Assembly (NCBI RefSeq): GCF_001039355.2 | Contig: NW_019775879.1 | Location: forward strand, 95,269 to 139,402 | Length of the DNA stretch: 44,134 bases | From: Lingula anatina | Taxonomy: Eukaryota > Brachiopoda > Lingulata > Lingulida > Lingulidae | Direction: 5' to 3' | Part shown: in pieces, positions 8,933 to 21,800 of the stretch | Position numbering within the stretch: the first letter of the stretch is position 1 | Layout: every line of letters begins with the position of its first letter | The notes under the pieces: model-generated | What the model saw: the letters and a program-made list of their open reading frames with translations, nothing else | What the model was told of the DNA's origin: nothing | The model's database searches: none | Position numbers and translations under genes: made by a program

Positions 8933-11427
8933 ACAAGGCAGTTACCTCTGGTGTGTCACCTCCAGACGTGACAGGCACCGTCTCGACAAAGTCCACCAGA
9001 GTGTCCACGCTAGATGTCAGGTCAGCTGACCGCAGGACATATTTGTTGTAGTCACAGTAGTCTCCGTGGGCTATGATACCAATACGGATGTTTGGGATGT
9101 CTCGGAGCAGCCTGGTCACTGTGTCTTTCAGTTTTGTTCTAACCTATGATCAGAAGACATTAACTGATTAGATGTTGCATTTCAGTGTGTGATGAATTGT
9201 TTGTGACCAAATGTCTTTAGTGTTCAAAATGTCCTGTATTAATATAAGTTAAGTTAAAAGTTTTGTTAATTTTTTTAAAAATAATTACCAATGCATTTCA
9301 TTAAATTTTGAATTATAACAAGAAGTATCGTTAAACTTTAAAAGATTTTAAAGTTTTCAAAATTTACTATCAAACCAGAACCAATGAAAACAAAACCTTT
9401 TGTGTCAGAAAAGAAGAAAATGAATTCTGAATACTTCTTAGACATCTGTTTACCTGCGTAAGCACTGAATACATGCTGCCGGTGGTGTCGAAAGAAAAGA
9501 CAACTTCTACTGCCCTCCCCGCCGCATCAAACGTGGACAGCACTGCCTGGATAAATAGAATTAAAATATTGTGATGCACATTAACACCAAAAATATTTTG
9601 TAATAATATATTCAAAAAAAATTTTTTTTTTCATTTGCAATTGTGAAATGACTTTTAATTCTGGAAATCCTGAGGAAGAAGTATTGTTCAAGAATAAGAA
9701 GAAAATCTTTAATTTTTTAGAGCACAATTACAGCATTCACAAAAGAGTACTATACCTCTCTATCTTCTTCGCTAATTTCTTCATCTATCTGCGTCGCACT
9801 AGCAGTATCATCTACAGTTGTTGTTGTTTCTACAACCTCCGCGGGTGCTGTTTTTACCTCCAGAGTCAGAAGAGCCTCATCGTGTATCCCAGCCTCGATG
9901 GCTGTTTCTTTGTTATCTTTCAGCAGCGCACCTGACAACTGAAATCATGATGTATTAAAACAATTAAAATTCCCTTAACACAAACATTGGGGATCACACT
10001 TACCTTGAGAGGGTATATATAGTAAATTAAACAGTCTCTGTGTCAATCATGAGTGACAGTTTCTATCCTGCTCAAAACTTCTAACTTAGTTTTTAAGCTC
10101 TGAGTTTTTAATGGTATAGTTAATGATTTTATATATCCCTTCTTAATACAAAGCCTTAAACCTTTTTTTAATCATACAGTTTTTTTTTTAACACAACAGT
10201 GCTTTTACAGCTAGAGCACTTACTCCTTATGTAATATATTTTGTATGATTATTGGCTAAGGAAACCTTTATCTTATCTTAGGTCACTGTAATTCCACATT
10301 TAGGTTGGATATTAATTAATGACTACTAAAGAAGATAAACTTTCAAATATGTCATGAAATGCATTGATAATTGATAAGATAAACCAGAATATCATCCACA
10401 TGTCCAAAGTTTAACACTATTATAGCAATTGTTTCATATAAACAATGAGCTATATCTTTTTTTTTTTGAGGAATTATTTTTCTCATTATCTTGAATGAAA
10501 TTTAATTTCCAATATCTTAATTTATATGATTTTAAATCCAAAGTTTTCAAAGTAATAATAATAATAATTGTTTATTTTAAAATTTAAATTTGTATGGAGA
10601 TAATGACATTTTACATTCCAATGCACATAAAAACTTCCAGTGTGTACAAGACATAAAGATTATCATAAAACACAAAATCTGTGAAGCTACTGGTATACAT
10701 GAACCTACCTTCAATATCTGTTTTGCTGGCTCAGAGTCAGTTTTTACTTCCAGTTGATTTTTAATCTCCTGCACAGTGGAAGTGTTGTCTATGGTGAGAG
10801 GTAAAGTTTCTCCACCTGTCTTCTTCACATATATATTAATCTTCTTCAAAGGAATTACCTGGAGTTAATCAAATGTATGAGAATATAAGTGACTAAGGTA
10901 AACCTACATTTCTTTTATTTCGATCTACACTTTATATTATCTTATAATTAAGTATAGACATGAGAGAGACTTAATGAGGCAGAATGTCAAAAACTGTGAC
11001 ATACAATGTAATCTTCTGTACTTTTATGAATTTGATGCATACATAAAACCTAAATATGCCTTCAAATTAAAATCTTAATATCTGATGTAAAAATTATATT
11101 CATGCATGTCCTTCCCTGAGTTTTAATCCTTGTTTAAGTCAATTTTAATGAATTTCAATGAAATTTCACATGCAATTACCGGTATTACAGGTAACCACTT
11201 ACCTCAGCTTTCAATATCGTCTCCTTGCAGACGCCCAGGTATCCGAGCGTGTTTTGTTTTTTCAGGATTTTCCCTGTGTATTTCAGCTGAACCTGACCCA
11301 CGCCGACCCCCGCCTCTTTGGCGACATGCTCGTAGATCTTTACCACTTGTGCTGACGGAAGAAGATTCACTGTTGTAGTTTTTCCTGATGGTAGTTTGAT
11401 ATAAACGTCAATCACAGGCGTTGCCAT
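6521..11427 (-). CDS. Tandem ubiquitin-like + VWA domain protein (10 exons)
   Basis: Exons, in transcript order: 11427-11203, 10858-10709, 9938-9756, 9546-9454, 9143-8946, 8470-8306, 8003-7877, 7617-7451, 7058-6854 and last about 6585-6521. All have GT-AG borders and phases agree, giving about 525 residues. ATG at 11427 has a good context (AAAAATGG). Residues 1-75 are a ubiquitin-like fold (VQLKYTGKILKKQNTLGYLG); 79-154 are a second (KQILKLSGALLKD). Neither ends in Gly-Gly, so conjugation is unlikely; the position matching ubiquitin Ile44 is Lys in both. After an acidic linker comes a VWA domain with MIDAS residues DTTGS (206-210), the Thr of GGDTPE (281) and the Asp of IGDCEPH (310), so metal-dependent ligand binding is expected. 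The C-terminus has an acidic helix, CDWWDVTLDHG and a Ser run. No signal peptide or membrane segment is visible, so it is probably intracellular. I do not recognise a named orthologue. Confidence 0.88.
7352..7431. repeat. (CT)n/(CA)n compound microsatellites
   Basis: CT dinucleotides at about 7353-7372, CA at 7376-7392 and AC at 7415-7431, in the intron between exons 8 and 9 of the UBL-VWA gene. Reading frames that cross it are artefacts. Confidence 0.95.
7782..7830. repeat. Poly-T next to G-rich runs
   Basis: In intron 7 of the UBL-VWA gene, GGGGG and other short G-runs are followed by 13 or more T, then GGGGGGGG and GGGGGG. Four G-runs lie within about 50 bases, enough for a G-quadruplex on the plus strand. 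There is no coding content. Confidence 0.6.
8894..8933. repeat. (AAAT)n microsatellite
   Basis: About nine AAAT units immediately downstream of the UBL-VWA exon 5 donor at 8945, inside the intron. Confidence 0.95.
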
Positions 11428-12202
11428 TTTTTCAATAAAATGTTCAAATTTATCGCTTTTAGTAAATACTGGTGTGGACAGAGACTGAGAAATGAAGATA
11501 ACGCGATCAACAAACAAATTTTTCACCAAAATTGTAGTTTATCTGCACTAGTTCAAACGACTATCTGTTGTCTAATTAATACATCATTTCTCTTCTAGCA
11601 CTTTATATAAATATCATCAAGCATATAGCGTCAAAATTAGAAGTTTTTCTTTATATACTCACCGATCATTCACTTCCATGTTGTCACTGTTGATATTCTA
11701 TTTTTAACAGCAAATCAGAAAGCAATCTCCTGTTACTATTTTTAGTTTTGATAGTAGTTTGGATTTTCTTCGATAGATGGCTACGGCTAAAAATGCTAAG
11801 ACTCTCCTATCGGCAATGTTAACAAGAGGTCTTAGTGTCTTTGAAAATATATTACTTTTATTACTACTATGTGCATTAATTTATTTTGCTTTATTGAATG
11901 CATATAGGCACACTTAGCTTTTAAAAAATCAATGCCATGCATTTACCTACCAACCGTACTGTTACCGTAAAGGTTACATTACACCCTAAAAAAGACATGA
12001 CAATGCGACGTGATTTTTCACAAAACAGGTTATAGCAAGTAAATTCAATTTGGCAATAACTTTTCTTTATATCAAGGTTTTTTATATGTTTAAAATTAAG
12101 CAAAACATATGTTCACCTTGATGACCTATATCTGTCGACCAAAATAACTGACCTAGATATCTTATCCAATCAGCAAGCAACCTGCTACGCGGGATGTGAC
12201 GT

Positions 12203-12214
12203 TTTCCCGCGAAA
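12203..12214. promoter_or_regulatory. E2F-type palindrome upstream of RIF1
   Basis: TTTCCCGCGAAA matches the E2F consensus (TTTSSCGC) on both strands and lies about 70 bases before the first RIF1 splice donor. E2F sites commonly drive S-phase genes, which would suit a replication-timing factor. Confidence 0.6.
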
Positions 12215-12286
12215 TTCAGCGTGTGTACAGTGTTTGCTGCAAGCTCAAAATGCTTTTGTAAACAATCTGTCTGTACAAATTAACAG
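12215..12286 (+). other. RIF1: RIF1 non-coding exon 1 (3' border certain, start estimated)
   Basis: A strong donor AACAG|GTAAGAG ends this exon at 12286. The next exon begins at 12813 and carries the start codon, so this exon is entirely 5' UTR. It contains a four-codon upstream ORF, ATGCTTTTGTAA, at 12250-12261. The transcription start is not determined; the left border is placed after the E2F-type motif. Confidence 0.5.
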
Positions 12287-12818
12287 GTAAGAGCAAGTGC
12301 TATTTTATATACTTTAAGCTGTCTAACCAGAAAAGACGCTATTAATTTAATGTTGAAATGAAGAGTTTTAAGCTTTACAACTTTGCATAGGATGCCTAGT
12401 GAAGCCATGTTGTAACATGCCCGTCCATTGTTTTTGTCCAATCCAGTCCGAAGTAGACGAAATACTCAAAATGATAGAAAGTGTGTTATATTAACGTAGG
12501 ATATGTGAGATAGTTTGAGACATTAGCCATTGAAACTAGACCAGTAACAGTTGTTTTGATGTACAGAAATGACATCTGCAGAGAAGAGTGAGAAGTGCTT
12601 ACTTGTGCATTTTTCACAACACTCGAAGTCAATAATATCTGGAGAATCTTTCAGTATATTTTTTAATGCGTTTATGATTGATAATGAGAAAATGGAGTGG
12701 GGTTGCTGAGACTGTAGTTCTTTTTTAACATAAACACGGTGTGTTTCACTCCTGCAACTTCCCCAAGAGAAAAATATTGGTCACTGTATGTTATATGTTG
12801 TGTCCACTTCAGGTCAGT

Positions 12819-15800
12819 ATGATGGTGACAATATTAGACGAGGGTGGAGGCTTGGAGCAGCTGCTGTCCACCATCAACAGCAAAGTGGCCAGGCAGGAGG
12901 ACAGAGTGGACGCCTACTTGACCATCATGGAGTAAGCATTTTTGCAAGATAAAAGATAAATATATAATAATAATGTTAATAATAATTAAAATCCTGTGCA
13001 CAAATGTCACTTGACTTGCTTCTGTAGCAAATGCAAAACTTTGAGAACTTGCGTTGTGGAAAAACTCCACGTACTGTCATGGTGATGATAAGTTGTTTCA
13101 CACTTCAGGCGTCTGCGACAAGATGAGATGGGCATGTTTGTGAAGGAGATCTCATCTCATGTGGCGGAGATGGCCAAGTGTCTGTCCAGGGACATTATGG
13201 ATGGTAACATTGAGATATCCCAGAATGCACTTCAGGTGCTCGGCTTCTGTTCACATGATGACGTCATTGTCGGGTAAGTTGTAGTAATAGAATTTCGATT
13301 TCATTGTAGGAGAACTATCTGAATGGTTACCAAATACTCCTATAAAAGGTTTATTTTGTGTTTCACTTCTTTTCTCTCAATACCTTTTGTTATTTTCCTT
13401 ATTGTTACATCTCTTCTCTCAATGTTTTTTGTTATCTGCATCTTGCACAATAAAAATAACATCCAGATCTGTTTTCCAGATTTTTTCTGTAACATATACA
13501 ACCAGTAATATCACTGTAACAGCATAACATAACATAACATAACGAAATGCAATACCAGTTAACTTGAAAACCTCAAAAACATCTTCAACCTTAAGTTTTA
13601 CTCTATCATTTCAGTTCCCTCTCTCAGCAGGAGTGCTCCATTATCTTGAAGAACCTGTGCGCCGTGCTGTTAAAGTCTGCAGATAAAAGCACCTGTACAA
13701 GAGCGCTGTGGTGTTTATCCAAACAAAACTTTCATCAGGAAGTCGTGGCTGAGGAGGTGAGGGGATAGTAATGGGAAAATAATTCTTTTTAATATATTAG
13801 TTGAAGGTTGAAATGGTGTTCACTTCTTTCCCTTCTAAATCACTCTATTTTCTGAAAATTGTATCCAATATGGTGAAGAACTGTTTTAGATGACTTGTGC
13901 ACAAACAAACAAACAAAGATACTGACACCATATGGGTTATTATTTTTACTTATATTTAGCTTTTTGATGAAGATTTTGTGAACTATAGTGCTTGTCACGT
14001 ACAAGATTTTCCTTAAGATAGTGTGGGATAGAAAGTGGCCCTTAACATGTAAGAAACTAATGGAGGGAAGATTCAATGTCAACATTTAAAAAGGTCCCAC
14101 CTACAAACAGAGCTCTGCTGAAAGTCTACTGTATTTTGCCAGAAGTTCTGATATGTCATCAGAAATATCTTGGTGCCTCGTGCATTTTCAGGATGTGTTA
14201 AGATACAAAATACATGTGTTATCTACTTTCAGATTCACACTGTCCTGTGTGGTCATCTTTGTGTTAAGATAAAGTAAATTGTTACTTTCAGATTCACACT
14301 GTCCTGTGTGGTCTGGAGCATGCTCTTGGTGGACAGGACTTTCAGTCTGTCACTGTGGAACACGAGGCAATTAATGCCATTGTGAGGTACGACCAGGTGG
14401 CACAAGGCTGTTTTGGAGAAATTTTTTGTTTAAATATTGTGATATTTTTGATTTAATGATGATGGGACCCTGTAAAGTGTTCTACTCATAGCAATTAGAA
14501 TTTTTTAAACCCAGGCTTATGTCTGAGGTATATGTTTATTATAGGTTTGGCAATTTGTATCTCTATTACTCTAACATCTTTCTCAGGACACATTTTACAG
14601 ATTTGAAATTCTTATCTTTAGAGAATGGGGTTAATGTCTGATATTCAATTTCCAAGTAACGTTTTAATTGTCTTAAAAGTTTAATGAAATTGTGTTTTTA
14701 TCAGTAGCTTGGGATGTCAAGATAATATAAAATAGGAACGGACAACCTACGATTGCTTTTCTGGATCATTCAATTCCTACATAATGCACATAACATTCCA
14801 GGCTGTTAGAACAAGTTCCCATGCACATGTCAAAGCACGTGGTACGCTGGTGTTGTCTCGTGTATCCCCTACTCGTGCATCCTGCCATGAAAGTGCGAGA
14901 GCGTGCCTTAGTTGCCATGGAGATGGGCTTCTCATATATGATGCAGCATCAGGAGGCCATCTTAAAGACACTGATCCCAGACTTGAAGGCTGTGAGTTTT
15001 TAAACTTTTAAACATTCATAAAACCTTATTGTCACTAGACTTCTCTGTGACAGTAGTTTAATACTTGTTGGTAAAAAATACGATGTCAGATGTAATGTGA
15101 AGCCATATTTTGAAGAAAAATGAGATCTGTGGGGAGATGGGAGTTTGTAAGAATGGTGATAATAATTTTAAAAATTGTGTCCATTATTTTAAAAAGAGAC
15201 TGTGCCCTCAAAACACTAAATGCAGAAAAACACCAACACTTAATACAGGGTAGTATATATAATTTATTGCTGTAAATTGAAATATGGATAGATATTCTCA
15301 TTTAATTTGTTACTAGCTATTTTCCATATTTATGAGGTGGAAGACACCAAACTCTTTTCTAGACACATGGTCTGTTGTTTACCTAAAAGAAAGTGGTTAT
15401 CATTATAAAGTTATGATAAATATAAGGCAGTTAACATACAAATTAGTGTTGTGTAGCTGTTACTGTTTTCCATTAAAGGTTAGTTTTTCCAATTTGATGG
15501 GTGTATTTAATGAAGTAATTTATGCTTTCATTCATTCAGCACATTGTCCCTGAGATGAGGAAGCTGATGGCGTCCAGGAATGAAGTTTTTATCCTCAAGG
15601 TCTGGTCATATTTTGTCCAGTTACTTGGCAAGGTGGGTAATGTGCTTTGTGATATTACATTATTATGTTTATAATAGAAATAAAAATGACAAAAAATAAT
15701 GATAAAAAATGACAAATAAATGGTTTTACTCATACATTTGGAACACCTGACAATAAACAATATTTCTGCCTCATTCTCTCATACAGTGCAATAATTTTCT

Positions 15801-18800
15801 GTAAAGGTTCTGAGTGACTTGAGTTTCAGATATCTGAGTAATATCCTTTGACAGGCAGAATTTTGGTCGTATAGTTTAGACCAATTTTGGAGTGTAGCAT
15901 TTCATGAAAAATAGACAATCAAATAACAGACAATCAAATAACCTCCCACCATGTCTCTCTTGTACAGGTTCTTCACCATGGCTCCTTCATCAACCTGATG
16001 TTACCAGTCATAGAGGCAGGGTTCAAGTCCTTGTCCACAGAGTCCAAGATGGCGGCCTTTCACGCCTGGGATCATCTGGTGGAGAACTTTGCTTCAGATC
16101 CTAGTAAGTTTGTGTGGGCGTGCATGTTTGCATGCATGTGTATGTGCGTGCAAGATTTAAGATGGACAATAAGTGTGATTAGCCTAATACAATTATTGTG
16201 CCATAGAATTTATGACAGTAAAGATTTAATATAAAACTGGAAGATTGAAGAGTTCCTAAGAATTGAAATATTATTAAATAATTCTACGCATTTGAAACAA
16301 CTAGAAAATGTAAGAAATGGTTGTAAAGAAATACAAATGAGTATTCATAATTATTTTTTATACAAAAAAAAAATCACAAAATGCATTTATCATCTTCAAT
16401 ATATTTGCAAAAAAGAAAAGAAAAAATTGTATAAAAAAATTAATACCTCATTAAATTCCAGACATCATAGGGGACCCAAAGAGAATCAAGCTGGTGATGC
16501 AGGTGTTCAGAGTGAACAACGCTAAGACGGAGGCTTTGGCGGCAGTCAAGCTGCAGAGCTGGTGGAATTTTATCTGTAAACTGGGGAGTAAAGCTACGGC
16601 TCATTTTGACCAGGTAAGTTTCTCTTTAAGACATCATTTTAATAAGATGATTACTACAGCAGTGTTAAGTTTTAATATTCTTCTCCTGTGTCTGTGGAGT
16701 TTTTCTTTTCTTTAATTTCAGAAATATGTCTGGACATGGATTTGCCTTGTTTATTTGGAAGTAATATTTAAGAAAACATGATAGGCATAGAGTGTAACAA
16801 AGGAGAATCTTGTGGCATATTTGTTTGAAATTATCACCACTTTGTCAACATTATCTCAGCTTTTGTACATCTCACATATTAAAAACTGTGTTGACTGGGT
16901 TGCCACCTAGTGTTATAAAGATGAAAGCATGGTGAAGCAGAACTTGTACACCTGTGGTTCTCTTCTGTCAGCATATTTATAACATTGTCTGTGGTTCTAG
17001 GTGTGTGTCCCTCTGCTGCACTTCTGTTTCCCAGGGGTCAGTGAAATCCCCAGGGGTGGTGTCCCTGGTACCCCCAGCAGTAGAGGGGGTCGGTTCCCAG
17101 GGACCCTTGCTTCCCCAGGGGTACAGAGCAGAATAGGTGGGTAGCTGCTGATGTCAGGCTGAATACACATCTCTTTAACTTGGTCTTCACCACAATTTTA
17201 CACTCTTTTTCATACTATTTTGAAAGTTTTTTTTTTAGAGGATAACAATCTTGGTATTTTAGTTTTTATGGGATTTTTATTGTCCTTAAAATTAAGAAAA
17301 GTGTATAGGAATTTTAAGATTTTTTGTAGATTTACCCATTATAAATGTGTTATTATTATTATTATCCTTAAGGTTTAAGCAGTCCAGTCACCCCCAAGCT
17401 AAGCCTCCAGGGCAGTGGGGGGACCAGTCCAGTCTTTGAAAGTTTACAGGTGACCGGGGCTGAAGTCTTGGCTCTTTTGATGGACAGAACTGGACAGGAC
17501 AGCTCACTGGCCAGTGTCCACTATCACCTCAGTGAGTCCTGATTACTTCATGGGGGGCTTTTTTTAGTAACACTGGGAGAATGTTTTCTTTTCTTAAGAG
17601 CCATAGTTTATAGTGAGCCTATTGTTTTTTATGAAAGAAATCAAAATCAGCGAAACAGTGAGAAAGTTTGCTTTTTATCTCATCAATACAGTTTCAGCTG
17701 AAATGAAACTTTCAACTGGTATTTTTAGAGTCAGTGTTGGATAGAAGGGAGTTTGTGGTGCATGTATTTAAAATGTCTCATGTTCACAATCTTTGAATCT
17801 TGGTTTTGTTTCTCTCATATCAAGCATATTCAGTAACATGTCCAGCTTTATTTCAATGCATTGGATTTAAAGAAGAGCAATATATATATTATATGTTATA
17901 TATATTCTATATATTCCTCTTTTTAGCTCCGCTATCAGTGGATGTCATTCCAGGACCATCATCCTTTGTCAAACATGGCGTAGTTCTTATTTCTGCTGTC
18001 AGGGATTGTATTGTTGAAGTAGGAAATAAGATTCAAGGTGATTTTCACTTTTCACAAATGGATAACTCTTCATTTGGTGGTGCTACATTTCATTTCAATT
18101 TTTAAAATAAATTCAATGAAGTTATGCATAAAAAACATCAAAATATTGAAGTTAATTACTCTCATCTTACTGCATAGCATATGTACAGCTGATGAAATTC
18201 TTTTTCTGACTATATCAAATCATTAAACAGTACAGTGGTACCAAGTACTTATGCAATGCCCATTACACCTTTATGTTGTAAAAAACTTAAAAGTATCTTA
18301 ACTGGAAATTTCAACTCTTTTTGTTAATCACCCAGGTACAACAAATTAAAAACTCAAATTTCAACCCATAAACTAGTGAAATGAGCTTTCACAAATGTTT
18401 TCATGAGTATCAGTATTTGTACTTTGAAATATGAAGCATCTCATCCTATATCTGTGTTGCAGACTCTCTGTTACATCAGATCTGGCAGTCACTGGTCAGC
18501 CATGTTAACATGATGTTGGACACCACCAGTAAGAAGGACAACACAGACATCTTTGTCCACTTCTTGTCCAGTTTCAGACACATAGTGATCAGTGGAAGCC
18601 TGGACAAGGACAGCATGCTGGTCAGTGGCTATTACTGTAAAGGATGGAAAATATTTGATCAGTTTTGTTGAAATTTCTTTACAAACCTTTTGGATTCATT
18701 CAATATAAAGTCTAAAAGTTTAAAAATGTAATAAATACATAGGTCTTTAATCTATATTGAAGTCTTTTTTTTAGTCAATTAGAGCATAAGTAATACCTTT

Positions 18801-21800
18801 GGACCTGTCTCAAGTTTTAGTTATTAAAATTGATATGTAGATTTGGTTTTGCTCTAACATAATGGAAAGGCTTCTTCTTGGTCACTTTATAATTATGTTG
18901 TTTTGTTTCTTTACTTTATAGAAATGTTTCCAAGCTGTGATAAGTCTTCAGTCCAAGGTGCTAGGTTCACATGCCTATAATGTGGGGGATGCCATAGACA
19001 TGCAGGTAAAATTTAAACACATATAAATACGTGTCAGCATTTTGAATCAGAGGTGTTACTTTACAACTGGTGTATTGTGTAGACAAGATTTTCTTGTTTT
19101 TTTTTTTGTCTGTTTATGTATAAAGGACAATTGTACAGCTGTAATTTATTGATCATGGAAGGCCATTTATTGTTGAAAGTTGTACCAATAAAACCCACTT
19201 TTAGTACAACTAACTTGATTTTGATGGATACATTCCACATTTGCCACATAAATACATCCCTTGCACTATTACTACCCCTCGTCTTTAATATCTCATGTTT
19301 TAACAGCTTGAAATAGTATCACAGCAGGCTATGTTATAGTTTTTCTTAGTGTGGGGAGAGGACAGGCAAAGTACAGCTGCCAGCATTAAGGATGTCAAAG
19401 AGGAAAATGGGCTTAAAAACAGCATGTAATTTTTTTTTTTTTCCTGATGATAGCTTTAATTGTATGACTGTATGATAAGGACTGTACACACATTTAGGCC
19501 ATTCACATTAGAACGTTAACCGCGGTCGAGTTTACTCCGATTAAACCGTGGTCAACCAAACCGCGTCCAAACCGCGTTCACACTGACACCGGCAGCGATC
19601 AGTAGTGGTAGAATCTCAGCAAGTGTACTTCTTGTCAAGCATCCGCTCTTACTAGAATCTGTGCAACTTGGTGGGAGCTCAAATGACGATACACTTGTGT
19701 GCGTGCGCTTCATATGTAGACATCCGGTCTTGACCGCGGTCAGGAGTTTACTCCGATTATACCCACCTCCCGATCTGGGTTTACTTCGACTGCGGTCAGG
19801 GCATACATCGTCAGTTCACATTAGAAAAGTTAACCGCGATAAGGACTGAGGTCAGGACTTGACCGCGGTTAAAAGTGCTAGTGTGAATGGGGTAATTGAT
19901 GGTACATGGTATTATATTTCAGGGAACTCCAGCTGGCTTCCTTCTCGGGGTCTTATTCACCTCGGAGCTCGTTGCCGTCTTTTCCCAAGATGAGCGTTTC
20001 ATGACAATTGCTCATTCTCTCCTGGAGGCAGGAATGTCGAACACCACAGCAGTCCTGGGCTTTTGTCAGACAGTGCTGGGATTGGTGGAAAAAGCAGCCA
20101 ATGAGATCAGTAATCCTGAGACAGTGTGGAGGCTGTGGAGTGCAGTGGTACACCCTCTCATGGATCACATACAACAGGTTTGTGTAGGAAATAGGTCAGG
20201 TCAAGGTCATGTAGGTCAAGGTCAAAGATTTTTGAGTTAGAAAATTACAACATAATGGAATAAAAGATTTAAAAAAAAAGAAAAATTGGGAGTAAATTTT
20301 TGAAAGTTGTCTTTTCTTTTGTAGACTTTCAAAGAAATATGGTAAGGAATCTGTCAAGTTGCTTCCATGTCAAAAAAAAAAAAAAACTAGATCTAATGGC
20401 TGTGTAAACCTTTACAGCTGGGCCATATACGCAGCATTGTTACTGCAAAGAAGTTGTTAAAACTAGAAGTTGACATATTTTCGTTGCAGACCAATGAGGT
20501 GAACCAGGGCGACGCATTGGAACATGACTTCAGCTGTATGTACTCAGCCCTGACTCTACCTGTGATACACCTGTTTAATACGGAACTCCCACAGGTAAGA
20601 TATTCTAGTGTGGATGGAGGAAGAGGACAAATCTGATCTCTTACAGCAAGTCAAGAATTCTTCTCTGCCATAAGAAGTGTCAGAATATTATGATCAGTCT
20701 TTAAGTTTTTTTGAGCAGTAATTGCCTAATTATCCAGGACTGCTAATAGTAAAGGTATTGTTATTTGCTTTGTCCATATCTGTTTTGAGAGGACAAGATC
20801 TACCAAAACATTCTTCAAAAATTTGATGAAAATTTAAGGATATGCAATAATTATTAATATTTCAACTGAATCTGGTTCTGCTATTTCTAAAAGTGTATTT
20901 ATTATTGTTTTGCTTGGTGGAGCTCTGTGTACCTAAAAACTCTGAAGTTTCGCCCTGTTTCTTCCAGCCGACCATGAAGACGCTGTTAAAGAGTTGGGAG
21001 GACCTCTACAGGAGATTTGCCAGGTTATCCGCGCTGGTCACCAACGCTGAGGCCAACATCTGCTGTGAAGAACTGTGCCATAAACTGCTGGTGATAATAA
21101 TGGAAGATGAAATGGTAGGTTGATGTTTTTTCTTTACAAAATAGAAATCAGATACTAAATATAGAAGATATAAGAGGAAAATATATGCTATCTTAAATAA
21201 GTTTCTATTCATGGTAGCAAATAATTTCATAAGTATAAGAACGTGAGAGAAAAATAAATGAATTCTAGAATAAGGTTTTATTCATGGAGTCAGATATGTA
21301 GAAAGTGGGTGAATAGGATACAACTGTAGTCTAACATACTGATTGGGTCCATTTTATGCAAAGTTTGTTATACGTGTTCTTTGTCATTGAATAAGACTAG
21401 AACAGTCAAATTTAGTACATTAAAGGTGTGTCTTTATGCTGGACTGCTACATGCCAGGTTTGCCTTGTGGGTAATGTATAGAATAATTGTGTAGAATAAA
21501 GAATAACATACTTGCTTCGTATATAAATTATAGAATATGTAGAGGAAAAAAATAATTTCCCCTTCATTGTAGTAGTTCAATTCATAATAAAACATGCATG
21601 TAACTTTATAAATAATAAAATAAGTGTCTCCAGTGTTTCCTATTGTTCCTGTTCAGACTCCCCAGTGTCTTGACGCAGTGACACACCTGTGTCAGGTGAT
21701 CACAGACTGCGTGGACTTCTCCTCGCTCACCTCTGTCTTGAACTTTGGAGCTGCACGTAAGTTTTGTTGTGGAGATATGGATAGAAAAGATGTCTACTTT

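Larger units (their letters stand above)
11428..12286. promoter_or_regulatory. Divergent intergenic region between UBL-VWA gene and RIF1
   Basis: About 0.86 kb separates the UBL-VWA start codon (11427, leftward) from the RIF1 first donor (12286, rightward). Near the RIF1 side there is TTTCCCGCGAAA at 12203-12214, a palindromic E2F-type site, preceded by TGACGT (12197-12202), a CRE half-site. Local GC content rises here. An acceptor-like CTCAG|TCTCTG near 11487 on the minus strand could indicate a 5' UTR intron for the UBL-VWA gene. Cell-cycle control of RIF1 by E2F would be reasonable but is inferred from the motif alone. Confidence 0.6.

Noticed and set aside
11428-11529. Extension of the UBL-VWA protein upstream to 11529
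   Set aside because: The frame is open but has no upstream ATG (the first codon there is TTG). ATG at 11427 has a good context and begins the UBL fold directly.
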